Origin: an uncultured Lutibacter sp.
Lineage (GTDB): Bacteria > Bacteroidota > Bacteroidia > Flavobacteriales > Flavobacteriaceae
DNA: 64,000 nt
Assembly (NCBI RefSeq): GCF_947495725.1
Contig: NZ_CANLZZ010000002.1
Location: forward strand, 682,001-746,000
Direction of reading: 5' to 3'
Of the stretch, positions 38,195-48,245 are shown in pieces. The translations under genes were made by a program, and so were the position numbers. The notes beneath the pieces were generated by a model. That model did not search any database and had not been told where the DNA came from. It saw only the letters and a list, made by a program, of their open reading frames with translations. Position 1 is the first letter of the stretch. Each line of letters begins with the position of its first letter.

Positions 38195-39319
38195 ATGTCA
38201 AAAAAAATACTGATTTGTTTTGGTACAAGACCAGAAGCCATAAAAATGTGTTCCTTAATACATGAATTGAAGAAGGATGCTACTTATTTAATAAAAGTAT
38301 GTGTTACGGCGCAACATAGAGAAATGTTAGATCAAGTGTTAGAATTTTTTGAAATAACTCCTGATTTTGATTTAGATATTATGAAAGCAAATCAATCTCT
38401 AAATGAGCTAAGTGGTAGGATTTTTATAAAGATGGATGCAGTATTAAGCGATTTTCATCCGGATTTGGTGCTAGTACATGGCGATACAACTACTTCTAGC
38501 GTATGCGCTTGGGCTGCCTTTAATAAAGGTGTTAAAGTTGGACATGTAGAGGCTGGTTTAAGAACTTTTGACAAAACTTCTCCTTTTCCTGAAGAATTAA
38601 ATAGGCAAATAACAGGTCGTATTTCCGATTATCATTTTGCGCCAACTATAATTTCAAGAAATAATTTGATTGGAGAAAACGTGTTGGAATCTGATATTAA
38701 GGTTACTGGAAATACTGTAATAGATTCATTATATTGGGCAGTAGATAAATTGAAAAACAATTATAAAAATGAAACAATTGTTGATTTAGAAGCAACTTTA
38801 GATTTTACTAAAAAAATAATTTTAGTAACTGGTCATAGACGAGAAAACTTTGGAGAAGGGTTTTTAAATATTTGTAAAGCATTAAAACAAATTGCAAAAG
38901 ACACATCCGTAGAAATTGTGTATCCTGTTCATTTAAATCCAAATGTACAGAAACCTGTAATTGAGTTATTGTCGGGATATTCAAATATTCATTTAATAAC
39001 GCCCTTAGATTACCCATCATTTGTTTGGATGATGATGCAAGCGTATTTAATTATAACCGATTCAGGTGGGGTACAAGAAGAAGCACCATCATTAGGGAAG
39101 CCTGTGTTGGTTATGAGAGATACTACAGAACGCCCCGAAGCTGTAACTACGGGTACCGTTAAATTAGTAGGGACGAATTTTCAAGCTATTACTCAAAATA
39201 CAAAAGAGTTATTAGAAAAAACCGCCTTGTATGAAAAAATGACAAAAGCACACAATCCTTATGGAGATGGACAAGCAACTAAAAAAATTGTTGAATTTAT
39301 AAAACAAAAACTAGGATGA
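38195..39319 (+). CDS. wecB: UDP-N-acetylglucosamine 2-epimerase (non-hydrolysing)
   Basis: A 374-residue GT-B-fold epimerase: ICFGTRPEAIKM near the N terminus, VHGDTTTS, GHVEAGLRT, TGHRRENFG and TDSGGVQEEAPSLGKPVLVMRDTTERPE are all family signatures. It interconverts UDP-GlcNAc and UDP-ManNAc. An in-frame TTG at 38141 would add 18 residues, but the ATG at 38195 matches the family start (MSKKILICFGTRPE) and is used. It overlaps the next gene by 4 bp. Confidence 0.95.
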   Translation: MSKKILICFGTRPEAIKMCSLIHELKKDATYLIKVCVTAQHREMLDQVLEFFEITPDFDLDIMKANQSLNELSGRIFIKMDAVLSDFHPDLVLVHGDTTTSSVCAWAAFNKGVKVGHVEAGLRTFDKTSPFPEELNRQITGRISDYHFAPTIISRNNLIGENVLESDIKVTGNTVIDSLYWAVDKLKNNYKNETIVDLEATLDFTKKIILVTGHRRENFGEGFLNICKALKQIAKDTSVEIVYPVHLNPNVQKPVIELLSGYSNIHLITPLDYPSFVWMMMQAYLIITDSGGVQEEAPSLGKPVLVMRDTTERPEAVTTGTVKLVGTNFQAITQNTKELLEKTALYEKMTKAHNPYGDGQATKKIVEFIKQKLG

Positions 39320-40038
39320 TCCCTAAAATAATTCACTATTGTTGGTTTGGTGGTAACCCGTTACCTCCTTTGGCTTTAAAATGCATTGCTTCTTGGAAAA
39401 AATACTTGCCAGAATACGAAATAAAAGAATGGAATGAAGATAATTTCAACGTAGAACAATATCCATTTGCAATGGAAGCATTGGAACATAAAAAATTCGC
39501 ATTTATTTCAGATGTTTGTAGATTACATGCATTAAAAGAAGAAGGAGGTATATACATGGATACGGATGTTGAAGTACTACGTTCGTTAGATGATTTTTTA
39601 AATAAAACTGCTTTTTCGGGTTTTGAAAATGATGATTTTGTACCTACTGGTATCATGGCAAGTGAAAAAGGAAGCGCCTGGGCAACTGAAATGTTAGCTT
39701 ATTATAATAATCGTTCATTTATAAGGGAAAATGGAGAGTTGGATACTACTTCAAATACGTATATAATTACACAGTTAATGAAAAAGAAAGGCTTTAAAAT
39801 GAACAATACCTTTCAAGAAATTGAAAACTATGTAACTTTTTATCCTAATGATTATTTTTGCCCAAAGAGTTACAAGACAGGAAATATTGAACTGACAGAG
39901 AATTCTTATTGTATTCATCATTTTGCAAAATCATGGATTCCATTTAGAAAGAAATGGAAAAATATTATTAAGATGAAAGCTATGAATATTTTTGGATATA
40001 AAAGGGTTCAAAAAATAATTGATTTTATTAAAAAATAA
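39316..40038 (+). CDS. Glycosyltransferase, GT32-like (DXD sugar-binding family)
   Basis: A 240-residue cytoplasmic transferase. IPKIIHYCWFGG at the start and the metal-binding DXD in GGIYMDTDVEV (about 76-86) mark the GT32/Och1-like family used in capsule synthesis. It adds one sugar to the lipid-linked repeat unit. Donor unknown. Confidence 0.88.
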   Translation: MIPKIIHYCWFGGNPLPPLALKCIASWKKYLPEYEIKEWNEDNFNVEQYPFAMEALEHKKFAFISDVCRLHALKEEGGIYMDTDVEVLRSLDDFLNKTAFSGFENDDFVPTGIMASEKGSAWATEMLAYYNNRSFIRENGELDTTSNTYIITQLMKKKGFKMNNTFQEIENYVTFYPNDYFCPKSYKTGNIELTENSYCIHHFAKSWIPFRKKWKNIIKMKAMNIFGYKRVQKIIDFIKK

Positions 40039-40041
40039 ATT

Positions 40042-41178
40042 ATGAAGATACTTTATTTAACTGATCAAATTTATTTAGCTGGAGGTGCTGAGAAAATATT
40101 AATTCAAAAAATGAATTATTGGATTGAAGTTTTTAATTATGACGTTACTTTAATAACAACAAATCAAAAGGGACATTCACCTTTTTATAAATTAAACAAG
40201 GCTGCAAAACTTATTGATCTAGAGATTAATTACGTTGAAGGTTTAAGTTTTTTTGGTCCTACTAATTTTTTAAAATTACCTATTCATATATTAAAACTCA
40301 AAAGAGAATTAACAAGTTTAAAACCAGATGCAATATTTGTGATTTCTAAATCATTCGTAAGAATAATTACTCCATTTTTATCTAAAGATATTGCAATTTT
40401 TAACGAATATCATACATCATATTATGCAACAAAACTAAAGTTAGAAACATGTTCGTTTTTTCAAAAAACAAAAACAAAAGCAATTGGTTATATTAATTCA
40501 TTAATTGAAACTTTATATACTAAAATTATATTTCTAAATGAAGAGGAGTATAACTATTATAATCTAAAAAATGCTGTAGTAATTCCAAATTTTTTTGATG
40601 CCAACTTGTCGAATAAATCTATTAAAAAAAAGAAGAGTGTTATATCTTTAGGGAGATTATGTAATCAGAAAGGATTTGATATGTTGATAGATGCATGGGA
40701 GATTGTTGATAAAGAAGTTATAGATTGGGAGTTAAATATATATGGGGATGGTGATGATTTTGAAATTTTAAATAAAAAAATTAAAAAGATAGAATTTAAT
40801 AACCCTATTAACTTAAGGTTAGCAATTAATAACGTAAATGAGAAGCTAATGGAATCATCTTTTTATGTAATGAGTTCAAGATTCGAAACTTTCCCTATGG
40901 TGCTTCTAGAAGCATTTTCAAATAAGTTACCTGTTATTTCTTTTGATAGTCCTACAGGTGCAAGAAATATTATAACTGATATGGAGGATGGTTTTTTAAT
41001 AGATCCATATAACATAAACCAACTTGCAAGTAAAATCATTTGCTTAATGAATGATAAAGAATTAAGAGATAAAATGTCAGAAAGAGCCCTAATTAATGTA
41101 AAAAGATTTAATGCCGAAAAAATAATGAAACAATGGGATCTTTTGATTAAATCAAATTTAAAGTCATATTACAAGTGA
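40042..41178 (+). CDS. Glycosyltransferase family 4
   Basis: A 378-residue GT-B transferase. YLAGGAEKILIQKMNYW near the N terminus, VISLGRLCNQKGFDMLIDAW and SSRFETFPMVLLEAFSNKLPVISFDSPTGARNII, with the E-x7-E retaining motif, place it in GT4. It overlaps the polymerase gene by 4 bp (GTGA). Confidence 0.9.
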   Translation: MKILYLTDQIYLAGGAEKILIQKMNYWIEVFNYDVTLITTNQKGHSPFYKLNKAAKLIDLEINYVEGLSFFGPTNFLKLPIHILKLKRELTSLKPDAIFVISKSFVRIITPFLSKDIAIFNEYHTSYYATKLKLETCSFFQKTKTKAIGYINSLIETLYTKIIFLNEEEYNYYNLKNAVVIPNFFDANLSNKSIKKKKSVISLGRLCNQKGFDMLIDAWEIVDKEVIDWELNIYGDGDDFEILNKKIKKIEFNNPINLRLAINNVNEKLMESSFYVMSSRFETFPMVLLEAFSNKLPVISFDSPTGARNIITDMEDGFLIDPYNINQLASKIICLMNDKELRDKMSERALINVKRFNAEKIMKQWDLLIKSNLKSYYK

Positions 41179-42266
41179 TAATTAATGCAATCTTGCCCTT
41201 ACCTTATTACACTCCAATGTTTTATAATACAGTATTGGTGGTGGTTGTTTTAGCAGCATTACAGCTATTTACCAAAGGATATGTGATTTATTATCCTAGC
41301 AAAAAGGAATTTGCATCTTTATTTTTATTGATAGTGGTTACTTTATATATAGGCTTGAGACCTATTAGTGGTCGTTACTTTGGTGATATGGGTACATATA
41401 ATAATTATTTTAAACAATATGCTTCAGGTTTAGAAATTAGACGTTTAAATGATATTTTATGGCAAGTATTCATGAAATTTTCCAGTGGTATTATGTCAGC
41501 TAAAATGTTCTTTTTGGTTTGTGCTACATTGTACATTTTACCGTTGTATATGGCTGCGAAAAAATGGTTAGCTAAAGATCGCTACTTTTTATTTTTAATG
41601 TTAATAGCCTCTTTTTCTTTTTGGGCATATGGTACCAATGGAATTAGAAACGGTGTTGCATCTTCACTTTTTATTTTAGCACTCTCATATAATAAAAATA
41701 ACTTTTTAAAATACGGATTAATGATAATAGCTTATGGAGTACATGGTAGCATGTTAATACCAATATCTGCTTTTGTTTTATCAATTTTTTATAAAAATCC
41801 TAAATATTATTTATTGGGTTGGGGATTGTGCATTCCTGTATCCTTAGCTTTTGGGGGAGTTTTTGAAACGCTGTTTTTATCACTTGGAATAGGAGGGGAT
41901 AGAATAGGCTATATAAATATGGAAGGATTTGAAGAACAATTCTCTTCTACGGGTTTCCGATGGGATTTTCTTTTGTATAGTATGGCAGCTGTATTTTCGG
42001 GATACTATTTTATTATTAAAAGAAAATTTAAAGACGCTATATATATTCAATTATTTAATATTTATGTTACTACCAATGCTTTTTGGATTTTAATGATTAG
42101 AGCTACTTTTTCAAACAGGTTTGCTTATTTGTCTTGGTTTTTAATGGCGGTTATTATATTTTATCCTTTTTTTAAAGAACAATTTTTTAAGAAGCAACAA
42201 AAAGTGTTGGCATATACACTGTTAGTTTATTTTGGATTTACCTATTTTATGTTTTTAATTACCTAG
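41175..42266 (+). CDS. EpsG-type polysaccharide polymerase (Wzy role)
   Basis: A 363-residue membrane protein with about 10 hydrophobic segments. Short signatures such as RPISGRYFGDMGTYNNYF near the N terminus and GTNGIRNGVASSLFILAL (about 155-172) are characteristic of the EpsG family, which polymerises repeat units on the outer face of the inner membrane. The start is GTG, overlapping the stop of the preceding gene. As the only polymerase-like gene in the cluster it fits the Wzy role beside the flippase. Confidence 0.87.
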   Translation: MIINAILPLPYYTPMFYNTVLVVVVLAALQLFTKGYVIYYPSKKEFASLFLLIVVTLYIGLRPISGRYFGDMGTYNNYFKQYASGLEIRRLNDILWQVFMKFSSGIMSAKMFFLVCATLYILPLYMAAKKWLAKDRYFLFLMLIASFSFWAYGTNGIRNGVASSLFILALSYNKNNFLKYGLMIIAYGVHGSMLIPISAFVLSIFYKNPKYYLLGWGLCIPVSLAFGGVFETLFLSLGIGGDRIGYINMEGFEEQFSSTGFRWDFLLYSMAAVFSGYYFIIKRKFKDAIYIQLFNIYVTTNAFWILMIRATFSNRFAYLSWFLMAVIIFYPFFKEQFFKKQQKVLAYTLLVYFGFTYFMFLIT

Positions 42267-42269
42267 TTT

Positions 42270-43172
42270 ATGAAATTAGTAACTGTTTTTACACCTACCT
42301 ATAATAGAGCATATTGTTTACATCAATTGTACGATAGTTTGGTACAACAAACATCAACAAATTTTTATTGGTTAATAATTGATGATGGATCTATAGATAA
42401 CACCGAAGAATTGGTAGCATCTTGGATAAAAGAAGATAAAGTAGAAATTCAGTATATCTTCCAAGAAAATCAAGGGATGCATGGAGCGCATAATACAGCT
42501 TACAGTTTAATAAAAACCGAATTAAATGTGTGTATCGATTCCGACGATTTTATGCCAGATAATGCCATTGAATTGATAGAAAATACATGGGAAAGTATCC
42601 AAAATAAAGAGGCAATTGCAGGTTTAATTGGTTATGATATTTTTAAAGATGCTACACCAATTGGTAAAGCAATCCCGAAAACAATAAAACAAACCACTTT
42701 AACAGATTTGTACAAAAAGCACCAAATACCTGGAGATAAAAAATTGGTATTTAGAACAGAAGTTGTAAATAAATTTCCTAAATATCCCATTTTCAAAGGA
42801 GAGCGTTTTGTGCCACTGGGGATTTTATATTTAATGATCGATCAAAAATATGAATTAGTATGTATTCCAGAACCCTTGTGTGTGGTAGAATATTTAGAGG
42901 ATGGTTCAAGTTTGAATATGTTAAAACAATATATAAATAATCCAAAAGGGTTTGCTTTTTCAAGAAATATACGTATGAAATATGCATATAATTTGAAAGA
43001 TTTAATTAAAAATGCAATACATTATGTTTCAAGTAATTTGATTATTGGTAAAAGTAATTTTATTAAAAAATCAGAAAGTAAATTAATAACCGTGTTAGTT
43101 ATTCCTTTTGGATTACTACTTTATATGTATATAATGATTAAAGTTAAATTGCTAAATTTTAAAAGTAAATAG
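42270..43172 (+). CDS. Glycosyltransferase family 2
   Basis: A 300-residue GT-A transferase: VTVFTPTYNRAYCLHQLYDSL at the start, LIIDDGSIDNTEELV (about 35-49) and IDSDDFMPDNAIEL (about 90) with the DXD-type metal site. A hydrophobic segment near the C terminus may anchor it to the membrane. Confidence 0.92.
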   Translation: MKLVTVFTPTYNRAYCLHQLYDSLVQQTSTNFYWLIIDDGSIDNTEELVASWIKEDKVEIQYIFQENQGMHGAHNTAYSLIKTELNVCIDSDDFMPDNAIELIENTWESIQNKEAIAGLIGYDIFKDATPIGKAIPKTIKQTTLTDLYKKHQIPGDKKLVFRTEVVNKFPKYPIFKGERFVPLGILYLMIDQKYELVCIPEPLCVVEYLEDGSSLNMLKQYINNPKGFAFSRNIRMKYAYNLKDLIKNAIHYVSSNLIIGKSNFIKKSESKLITVLVIPFGLLLYMYIMIKVKLLNFKSK

Positions 43173-43176
43173 TATT

Positions 43177-44280
43177 ATGTCTAAACCAATTAGAGTTTTA
43201 CATGTAGTTACAATTATGAATTTAGGAGGTATTGAGGCCTTTATAATGAATTTTTATAGGAATATAGATAGGAGTAAAATCCAGTTTGATTTCATTGTAC
43301 ATAGAAAAATTAGGGGGCATTTTGATGATGAAATTGAAAAACTAGGTGGGGTAATTTATAGATTTAATAGTATCAGTTTAAATAACATTATTACATATAA
43401 TATAAAATTAAATAAATTCTTTAAAAATCATACTGAATATAGTATTATTCATTCGCATATAAGTTCCAATAGCTTTTTTGTTTTAAACACAGCTAAGAGG
43501 TTTAAAATAAAATGTAGGATTGCCCATAGTCATAGTAATGCAGCTATAGGTCCAAAAAGAATATTAAAAATATTGCTTAAAATATTACTGATTAGGCAAC
43601 CAACTCATTTTTTTGCGTGTAGTGAAGATGCTGCTAAATGGCTTTTTAGTGAAAAACAATTACCTAAAGTTAAGTTATTTAAAAATGCAATTGTTACAGA
43701 TAATTTTAAATTTGATAAAAAAAGAAGAGATGATTTAAGAAGTCTTTATAATATTAATAGTAAAACAGTATATGGTCACATTGGTAATTTTAATTTAGAG
43801 AAAAATCATTTTTTCTTATTAGAAATTTTTAGTGAAATAATGAAAATTGATTCAAACTCAAAATTGTTGTTAATTGGAGATGGTAAGTTACGTGAAGAGA
43901 TTTATAGTAAAATAATAAAATTAAAATTAGATGATTGTGTTGAATTAATGGGGTCTCGCGAAGACATATCAGATATTTTGCAGATGGTAGATATTTTTAT
44001 TTTCCCTTCTTTTTTTGAGGGTTTTGGTATTGTAGCTATTGAAGCTCAGGCATCGGGTTTAAAAACATTTGTGTCAGACTCCCTACCTAAGGAAATATTT
44101 ATCACAAATAATATTTTTAAAATTTCTTTAAATAAAACAGCCAAACAATGGGCTAATATAATTTACAATAACCAAAATAAACTTGAAAGAGAAGACCAAT
44201 ATAAAATAGTTGCCAATGAAGGGTATGATATAAAATCAAATGTAATTAAGTTGCAAAAATTTTATTTGCGAAATTCTTAA
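43177..44280 (+). CDS. Glycosyltransferase family 4
   Basis: A 367-residue GT-B transferase. RVLHVVTIMNLGGIEAFIMNFYR is the typical N terminus of capsule GT4/EpsF-like enzymes, and FPSFFEGFGIVAIEAQASGL carries the E-x7-E motif. Starts 4 bp after the GT2 gene. Confidence 0.92.
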   Translation: MSKPIRVLHVVTIMNLGGIEAFIMNFYRNIDRSKIQFDFIVHRKIRGHFDDEIEKLGGVIYRFNSISLNNIITYNIKLNKFFKNHTEYSIIHSHISSNSFFVLNTAKRFKIKCRIAHSHSNAAIGPKRILKILLKILLIRQPTHFFACSEDAAKWLFSEKQLPKVKLFKNAIVTDNFKFDKKRRDDLRSLYNINSKTVYGHIGNFNLEKNHFFLLEIFSEIMKIDSNSKLLLIGDGKLREEIYSKIIKLKLDDCVELMGSREDISDILQMVDIFIFPSFFEGFGIVAIEAQASGLKTFVSDSLPKEIFITNNIFKISLNKTAKQWANIIYNNQNKLEREDQYKIVANEGYDIKSNVIKLQKFYLRNS

Positions 44281-44286
44281 CTTTTT

Positions 44287-45660
44287 ATGAAAGAAAAATT
44301 TTACATCTTTTTACCTAATATTTTTCAGAATATTTTAATAAGTATCTTTAATATGTTGGCTTATAGAAAACGTTATGGTGGATGTTATAAAAATTATTTA
44401 GAATTATTTAAACAGAATAGAAACCTTTTATTTGTTGATTTGAAGATAATTCAACAAAAAGAATTTAGGAAACTTGTTCAACATGCCATTGATAAATCTC
44501 TATTTTATAGAAAATTATATGCAAATATTCAAAATGTTACTGATTTAAATAATATTCAATCATTACCTATTGTTAATAAGGAAATGTTTAGGAAAAATAT
44601 TAACCAAGTTTATACAGTTGGAAAAAAGAATGGTATTTTATCAAAAACAGGAGGAACAACAGGTAAATCCTTAGAAGTACTTTTCACATTTGAAAATATG
44701 CAGGAAAGATTTGCAATGTTAGATGATTTTCGATTACGTTTTGGTTATAAATTAGGGAGAAAAACAGCTTGGTTTTCAGGTAAGAATTTATTAACAATAA
44801 AAGATGTTAAGAAAAATAGATTCTGGAAAATAGATCATTGGTATAATGTAAGGTACTATTCGACATTTCATATTAAAGAAGCATATTTACACTATTATAT
44901 TGAAAATTTAATAAAATTTGAGCCTGAGTATTTAGTTGGTTTTCCATCGTCAATATTAGAAATAGCTAAGTTTGGTTTAAAAAATAAGTATGCGTTTCCA
45001 GAAAATACTGTGAAGGCTATTTTTCCAACAGCAGAAACCGTTACAAGTGAAATGAGAAATTGTATTGAGTTGTTTTTTAAATCAAAAATGTATGACCAAT
45101 ACGCATCTTCTGAAGGAGCTCCATTTATTTTGGAATGTACTAAGGGTAATCTTCATTTAGAATTACAAAGTGGTGTTTTTGAAGTTTTAGACGATAATAA
45201 TGCCCCTTGTAAAAAAGGTAGGCTCGTTGTTACTTCTTTTACAACCTATGGTACTCCTTTAATTAGATATGATATAGGTGATTCTATTGAACTGAGCGAT
45301 GCAAATTGTACCTGTGGTAATAACAACCCATTAGTAAAGAAAATTTTAGGAAGAATTGATGATTATGTGTATTCCCCAGAAGCTGGTAAAATTAATTTAG
45401 GCAATATTTCTAATACCCTGAAGGATACAAAAGGCATTGTAATATTTCAAGTACATCAAAATGCATTGGATACTTTAGATATTGAAATTATTATAGATGA
45501 ACAATTATTTACCAAAGAAATTGAAAAGATTTTTATTAAAAATTGGAGAGATCGTGTTGGTATAAAAATGAACATTAACCTAAATTATGTAAAAGTAATT
45601 GATATAGAGAAAAGTGGTAAATATAGGATGGTAAAAAATAATATTAAACATTTAATTTAA
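44287..45660 (+). CDS. CapK/phenylacetate-CoA ligase-like adenylating protein
   Basis: A 457-residue ANL-superfamily protein. The phosphate-binding loop SKTGGTTGKS lies near residue 118. FPTAETV and YDQYASSEGAP precede an ATP-contacting region, and VVTSFTTYGTPLIRYDIGD is typical of the CapK group. Such genes recur in capsule clusters and may activate an acid for acylating or amidating a sugar; the real reaction is unproven. It sits directly before the last glycosyltransferase of the operon. Confidence 0.85.
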   Translation: MKEKFYIFLPNIFQNILISIFNMLAYRKRYGGCYKNYLELFKQNRNLLFVDLKIIQQKEFRKLVQHAIDKSLFYRKLYANIQNVTDLNNIQSLPIVNKEMFRKNINQVYTVGKKNGILSKTGGTTGKSLEVLFTFENMQERFAMLDDFRLRFGYKLGRKTAWFSGKNLLTIKDVKKNRFWKIDHWYNVRYYSTFHIKEAYLHYYIENLIKFEPEYLVGFPSSILEIAKFGLKNKYAFPENTVKAIFPTAETVTSEMRNCIELFFKSKMYDQYASSEGAPFILECTKGNLHLELQSGVFEVLDDNNAPCKKGRLVVTSFTTYGTPLIRYDIGDSIELSDANCTCGNNNPLVKKILGRIDDYVYSPEAGKINLGNISNTLKDTKGIVIFQVHQNALDTLDIEIIIDEQLFTKEIEKIFIKNWRDRVGIKMNINLNYVKVIDIEKSGKYRMVKNNIKHLI

Positions 45661-45661
45661 A

Positions 45662-46894
45662 GTGATAAAGCCTATCCTAATTAGAATAACTACAGTTCCC
45701 ATCTCTTTAGATAAGCTTATTGAAGGCCAACTGTCTTTTATGAAAAGTAATTATGAGGTGTTAGCGGTTAGTTCTAGTGGTGAAATATTAATGCAGGTTG
45801 GCAAAAAAGAGGGTGTTCGAGTTGTACCAATTGAAATGTCGCGTGCCATTACTCCGTTTAAAGATGTTAAGGCCGTTTGGCAATTGTACAAATTATTTAA
45901 AAAAGAACAACCTTTAATAGTGCATACGCATACCCCAAAAGCAGGTATTGCTGGTATGTTGGCAGCGAAATTAGCGCAGGTTCCTATAAGATTACATACC
46001 GTAGCTGGAATGCCATTATTAGAAACAACAGGAATAAAAAGAACCATATTAAATGCAGTAGAGAAGCTAACCTATGGTTGCGCGACTAGGGTATATCCAA
46101 ATTCAAAAGGTTTAGAAAGCATTATTAAAAAACATAAGTTTACTAAAACAGATAAATTAAAAGTGTTGGCAAATGGTAGTTCCAATGGTATTAACACCTC
46201 ACATTTCGATCCACAATTATTTACAAGTACACAAAATGATAATTTAAAAAATCAACTAGGGATTTCGGCAAATGATTTTGTTTTTATTTTTGTTGGTAGA
46301 TTGGTGGGCGATAAAGGGATTAATGAATTGGTAGCAGGGTTTAAGGAGTTGTCAGACAGGAGTGATAAGTTGTCAGTTAAGAGTGATGAGTCGTCAATGG
46401 ACAGGCAGCAGGCAACAACTAAATCTCTAAACTTCAAACTACTATTAGTAGGTCCTTTAGAAACAGAGTTAGATCCCTTGAAATCTGAAACAATAAAAGA
46501 AATTGAAGAGAATTCGAATATTATATCTGTAGGATGGCAAGCAGATGTTCGCCCATATTTTGCTGTTAGTAATTGTTTAGTTTTTCCAAGTTACCGAGAA
46601 GGTTTTCCCAATGTAGTGCTACAAGCTGGAGCAATGGGTTTGCCAAGTATTGTAAGTAATATTAATGGTTGTAATGAAATTATTGAGCAAGGTAAAAATG
46701 GATGGATTATTCCTGTAAAAGATACAGAGGCCATTGCAAATGCTATGGAAAAAAGTGTGTCAGATGTAGCTAGTTTTAATGAGGTAAAAATGCATTGTAG
46801 AAAAATGATTCAAGATCGTTTCGAGCAAAAGGTTGTTTGGGAGGCGTTGTTGGAAGAATATCAGAGGTTGGAGAATTGGCACTTTGAGAAATGA
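45662..46894 (+). CDS. Glycosyltransferase family 4 with an in-frame low-complexity insert
   Basis: A 410-residue GT-B transferase. VHTHTPKAGIAGMLAAKLAQVPIRLHTVAG is typical of WbnK/CapM-like enzymes, and PSYREGFPNVVLQAGAMGLPSIVSNINGCNEII carries E-x7-E. GTG start, 1 bp after the upstream stop. Between the VFVGRLVGDKG strand and the LLLVGPLE strand, about 28 residues (ELSDRSDKLS...) are encoded by a GTCAG/GAGTGAT-rich repeat tract (46345-46430), not part of the family fold. It is the last gene before a repeat cluster. Confidence 0.9.
   Translation: MIKPILIRITTVPISLDKLIEGQLSFMKSNYEVLAVSSSGEILMQVGKKEGVRVVPIEMSRAITPFKDVKAVWQLYKLFKKEQPLIVHTHTPKAGIAGMLAAKLAQVPIRLHTVAGMPLLETTGIKRTILNAVEKLTYGCATRVYPNSKGLESIIKKHKFTKTDKLKVLANGSSNGINTSHFDPQLFTSTQNDNLKNQLGISANDFVFIFVGRLVGDKGINELVAGFKELSDRSDKLSVKSDESSMDRQQATTKSLNFKLLLVGPLETELDPLKSETIKEIEENSNIISVGWQADVRPYFAVSNCLVFPSYREGFPNVVLQAGAMGLPSIVSNINGCNEIIEQGKNGWIIPVKDTEAIANAMEKSVSDVASFNEVKMHCRKMIQDRFEQKVVWEALLEEYQRLENWHFEK
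46345..46430. repeat. Short-unit repeat tract inside a glycosyltransferase gene
   Basis: Imperfect units such as GAGTTGTCAG, AGTGATAAGTTGTCAGTTA and GAGTGATGAG, similar in makeup to the intergenic tract at 29085-29255, but here in frame and within the coding sequence. Confidence 0.6.
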
Positions 46895-46901
46895 AATAGA
46901 A

Positions 46902-47547
46902 CGTCATCCTAAACTCCACCGTCATCCCGAACCTACCGTCATCCTGAACCATCCCGTCATCCTGAACTTGATTCAGGATCTCATGATTGAAACTCAAAAC
47001 AAAAAGATACCGGATCGAGTCCGGCATGACGCATATTAGTAGCTGCTGAATGATACTTCGACAAGCTCAGTATGACATTAGCATAACTAACAAGAAGCAA
47101 CGTCATCCTGAACCCCACCGTCATCCTGAACTTGTTTAGCTCCGCTGAATCTTCGATTTCAGGATCTCATGATTTGAACTCAAAACAAAAAGATACCGGA
47201 TCAAGTCAGGCATGACGAGTTAAAGAATGCCCGCATCCCGAACCTACCGTCATCCTAAACTCCACCGTCATCCTGAACTTGTTTCAGGATCTCATGATTT
47301 GAACTGCGCATTTTGTTTATTTCATTTAATCTGCAGATATCGAATCGAGTCCGGCATGACGCATATTAGTAACTGTTGGCTATACTTCGACAAGCTCAGT
47401 ATGACATTAGCATAACTAACAAGAAGCAACCTCATCCTAAATCCCACCGTCATCCTGAACTTGTTTAGCTCCGCTGAATCTTCGATTTCAGTATCTCATG
47501 ATTGAAACTCAAAACAAAAAGATACCGGATCAAGTCAGGCATGACGA
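46902..47547. repeat. Cluster of BIME-like hairpin repeats
   Basis: The 700-bp gap has no gene. It contains several CGTCATCCTGAAC modules, simple CCTGAACTTG.TTCAGG hairpins, two loop-extended forms with TTTAGCTCCGCTGAATCTTCGATTT, GATACCGGATC-type hairpins and two ACTTCGACAAGCTCAGTATGAC modules. Many partial copies are directly adjacent. Confidence 0.88.
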
Positions 47548-47594
47548 ATATTAACGGATTTAAAGCCATTTGGAGTTGTACTTTTTAAACATAA

Positions 47595-48242
47595 TTGCAA
47601 CCTAGTGAAATAAAGTTTAAATTTACCCTAAAAAAAGTGTATAAAGCCATTGTTAAGCGTTGTTTAGATTTTGTATTGTCTCTATTAGGGTTACTGTTTT
47701 TATCGCCAGTATTATTGATAATTACCCTATTGTTAGCAATTGCTAATCAAGGAAAACCCTTCTTTTTTCAAGTGCGTCCTGGTAAAAATGAACAATTGTT
47801 TAAAATAATTAAATTTAAAACGATGAATGATAAAAAGGATGCCGAAGGAAACTTATTAGATGATACTATTAGACTAACCAAAATTGGTCATTTTGTTAGG
47901 AAAACATCCTTAGATGAAATTCCACAGTTGTTAAACGTGTTAAAAGGAGATATGAGTTTGATAGGGCCTAGACCTTTGTTACCTCAATATTTACCGTTGT
48001 ACAATGCTGAACAAAAAAAACGACACTTGGTTAGGCCAGGTATAACAGGATGGGCACAAGTAAATGGTAGAAACGCCATTAGTTGGCAGCAAAAATTTGA
48101 GTATGATGTATGGTATGTAAAGCATTTAAGTTTTAAATTAGATGTTCAAATTATCATTAAAACAATTAAAAAAGTAATAAAGTCGGAAGGCGTGTATGCG
48201 GGAGCTACTATTACTATGAATCGATTTAAAGGAAATAATTAG
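47595..48242 (+). CDS. Initiating sugar-phosphate transferase (PglC/WbaP C-domain type)
   Basis: A 215-residue polyprenol-phosphate sugar-1-phosphate transferase. One membrane helix (about 22-45) precedes the conserved catalytic core: VRPGKNEQLFKIIKFKTM, then TSLDEIPQLLNVLKGDMSLIGPRPLLPQYL and RPGITGWAQVNGRN. It starts repeat-unit assembly on undecaprenyl phosphate. Its size (no N-terminal five-helix domain) and neighbours fit a PglC-like enzyme using UDP-diNAc-bacillosamine. TTG at 47595 gives residues 1-14 before a possible GTG start at 47637; which is used is uncertain. Confidence 0.92.
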   Translation: MQPSEIKFKFTLKKVYKAIVKRCLDFVLSLLGLLFLSPVLLIITLLLAIANQGKPFFFQVRPGKNEQLFKIIKFKTMNDKKDAEGNLLDDTIRLTKIGHFVRKTSLDEIPQLLNVLKGDMSLIGPRPLLPQYLPLYNAEQKKRHLVRPGITGWAQVNGRNAISWQQKFEYDVWYVKHLSFKLDVQIIIKTIKKVIKSEGVYAGATITMNRFKGNN

Positions 48243-48245
48243 GAA

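Noticed and set aside
46776-47415. Open frames of 60-83 codons in the repeat cluster
   Set aside because: They are made almost wholly of hairpin repeats (translating to RHPELVSG-like strings) and occur in several frames.
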